Shown here: piece by piece, positions 6,172 through 6,427 of the stretch
Numbering within the stretch: position 1 is the first letter of the stretch
How the letters are laid out: each line of letters begins with the position of its first letter
From: Candidatus Zhuqueibacterota bacterium
Lineage (GTDB): Bacteria; Zhuqueibacterota; Zhuqueibacteria; Thermofontimicrobiales; Thiofontviventaceae
Reading direction: 5' to 3'
Assembly: GCA_014729735.1 (NCBI GenBank)
Contig: WJJN01000738.1
Coordinates: forward strand, 1-6,427
DNA length: 6,427 nucleotides
Made by a program: the position numbers and the translations under genes
Notes under the pieces: generated by a model
The model's database searches: none
What the model saw: the letters and a program-made list of their open reading frames with translations, nothing else
Told to the model about the DNA's origin: nothing

Positions 6172-6427
6172 ATGGAGGCGAATATACTCATCGTCGAAGA
6201 TAACGAAGATATTTGTTTGGTTATAGCTGATAATTTACGAAAAGCCGGTCATCGGGTTAAAACGGTTTTCAATGGTGAAGACGCATTATCATTGCTTCAT
6301 AAGAATATATTTGATTTGATGCTTCTCGACATTCGATTGCCCAATAAAGACGGGATGCAAGTTTTAAAAGAGGCGCACGAAATAGATCCGGATTTATTAG
6401 TTGTCATGATTACGGCGCACGGAACGA
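6172..6427 (+). CDS. Response regulator, probably NtrC-type (5' part only)
   Basis: The first 85 residues are present and the reading frame is open to the right edge. They form most of a receiver domain: ILIVEDNED gives acidic-pocket residues E9 and D10, D53 in LLDIRLP is the phospho-acceptor, and T81 in MITAHGT is the switch threonine; the conserved lysine lies beyond the edge. The spelling around GMQVLKEAHEIDPD and MITAHGT is typical of receivers fused to sigma-54 AAA+ activator domains. The gene directly follows an NtrB-like kinase, the usual pairing. A sigma-54 activator of about 450 residues is therefore inferred, but no output domain is visible, so an OmpR-like or other regulator remains possible. 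It begins 4 bases after the kinase stop behind a strong Shine-Dalgarno. Confidence 0.88.
   Translation, partial: MEANILIVEDNEDICLVIADNLRKAGHRVKTVFNGEDALSLLHKNIFDLMLLDIRLPNKDGMQVLKEAHEIDPDLLVVMITAHGT

Overview
The window is 6427 bases, and every recognisable gene lies on the + strand. It holds one central-metabolism gene (gcvPB), three complete signal-transduction genes, and the first 85 codons of a fourth that runs off the right edge. I see no RNA genes, insertion sequences, CRISPR arrays or phage genes. The organism is a bacterium with moderately low GC and a split (two-subunit) glycine decarboxylase. The style (AT-rich intergenic DNA, PAS-rich kinases, an NtrB/NtrC-like pair) would fit an FCB-type or other deep-branching, mostly uncultured lineage. 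That placement is a guess, because nothing here is diagnostic.

Layout: positions 1-151 are AT-rich non-coding DNA with a good sigma-70-like promoter (77-105). gcvPB occupies 152-1603. A 77-base gap with an imperfect inverted repeat follows. Then comes a tightly packed signalling run: a REC-GGDEF diguanylate cyclase (1681-2628), a membrane histidine kinase with HAMP and PAS domains (2633-4120, gap 4 bases), a soluble kinase with an N-terminal receiver and two PAS domains (4140-6167, gap 19 bases), and the receiver of a probable NtrC-type regulator (6172 to the edge, gap 4 bases). No convincing terminator or internal promoter separates the signalling genes, so they are probably one operon.

How the genes may work together (inference): the membrane kinase belongs to the HELRSPLT class and has almost no extracytoplasmic loop, so it probably senses through its membrane segments or its cytoplasmic PAS. 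It could phosphorylate the receiver of the cyclase, the receiver of the soluble kinase, or both. The soluble kinase has an NtrB/AtoS-like core and is the natural partner of the NtrC-like regulator immediately after it. This would give a branched circuit with a c-di-GMP output and a transcriptional output. All three receivers and both kinase cores keep their key residues, and the cyclase keeps GGEEF and an intact RxxD inhibitory site.

The individual families are well known. What deserves a second look is the receiver-first kinase placed between a second kinase and an NtrC-like regulator, a base-composition break inside that kinase gene, and the position of gcvPB without gcvPA immediately upstream.
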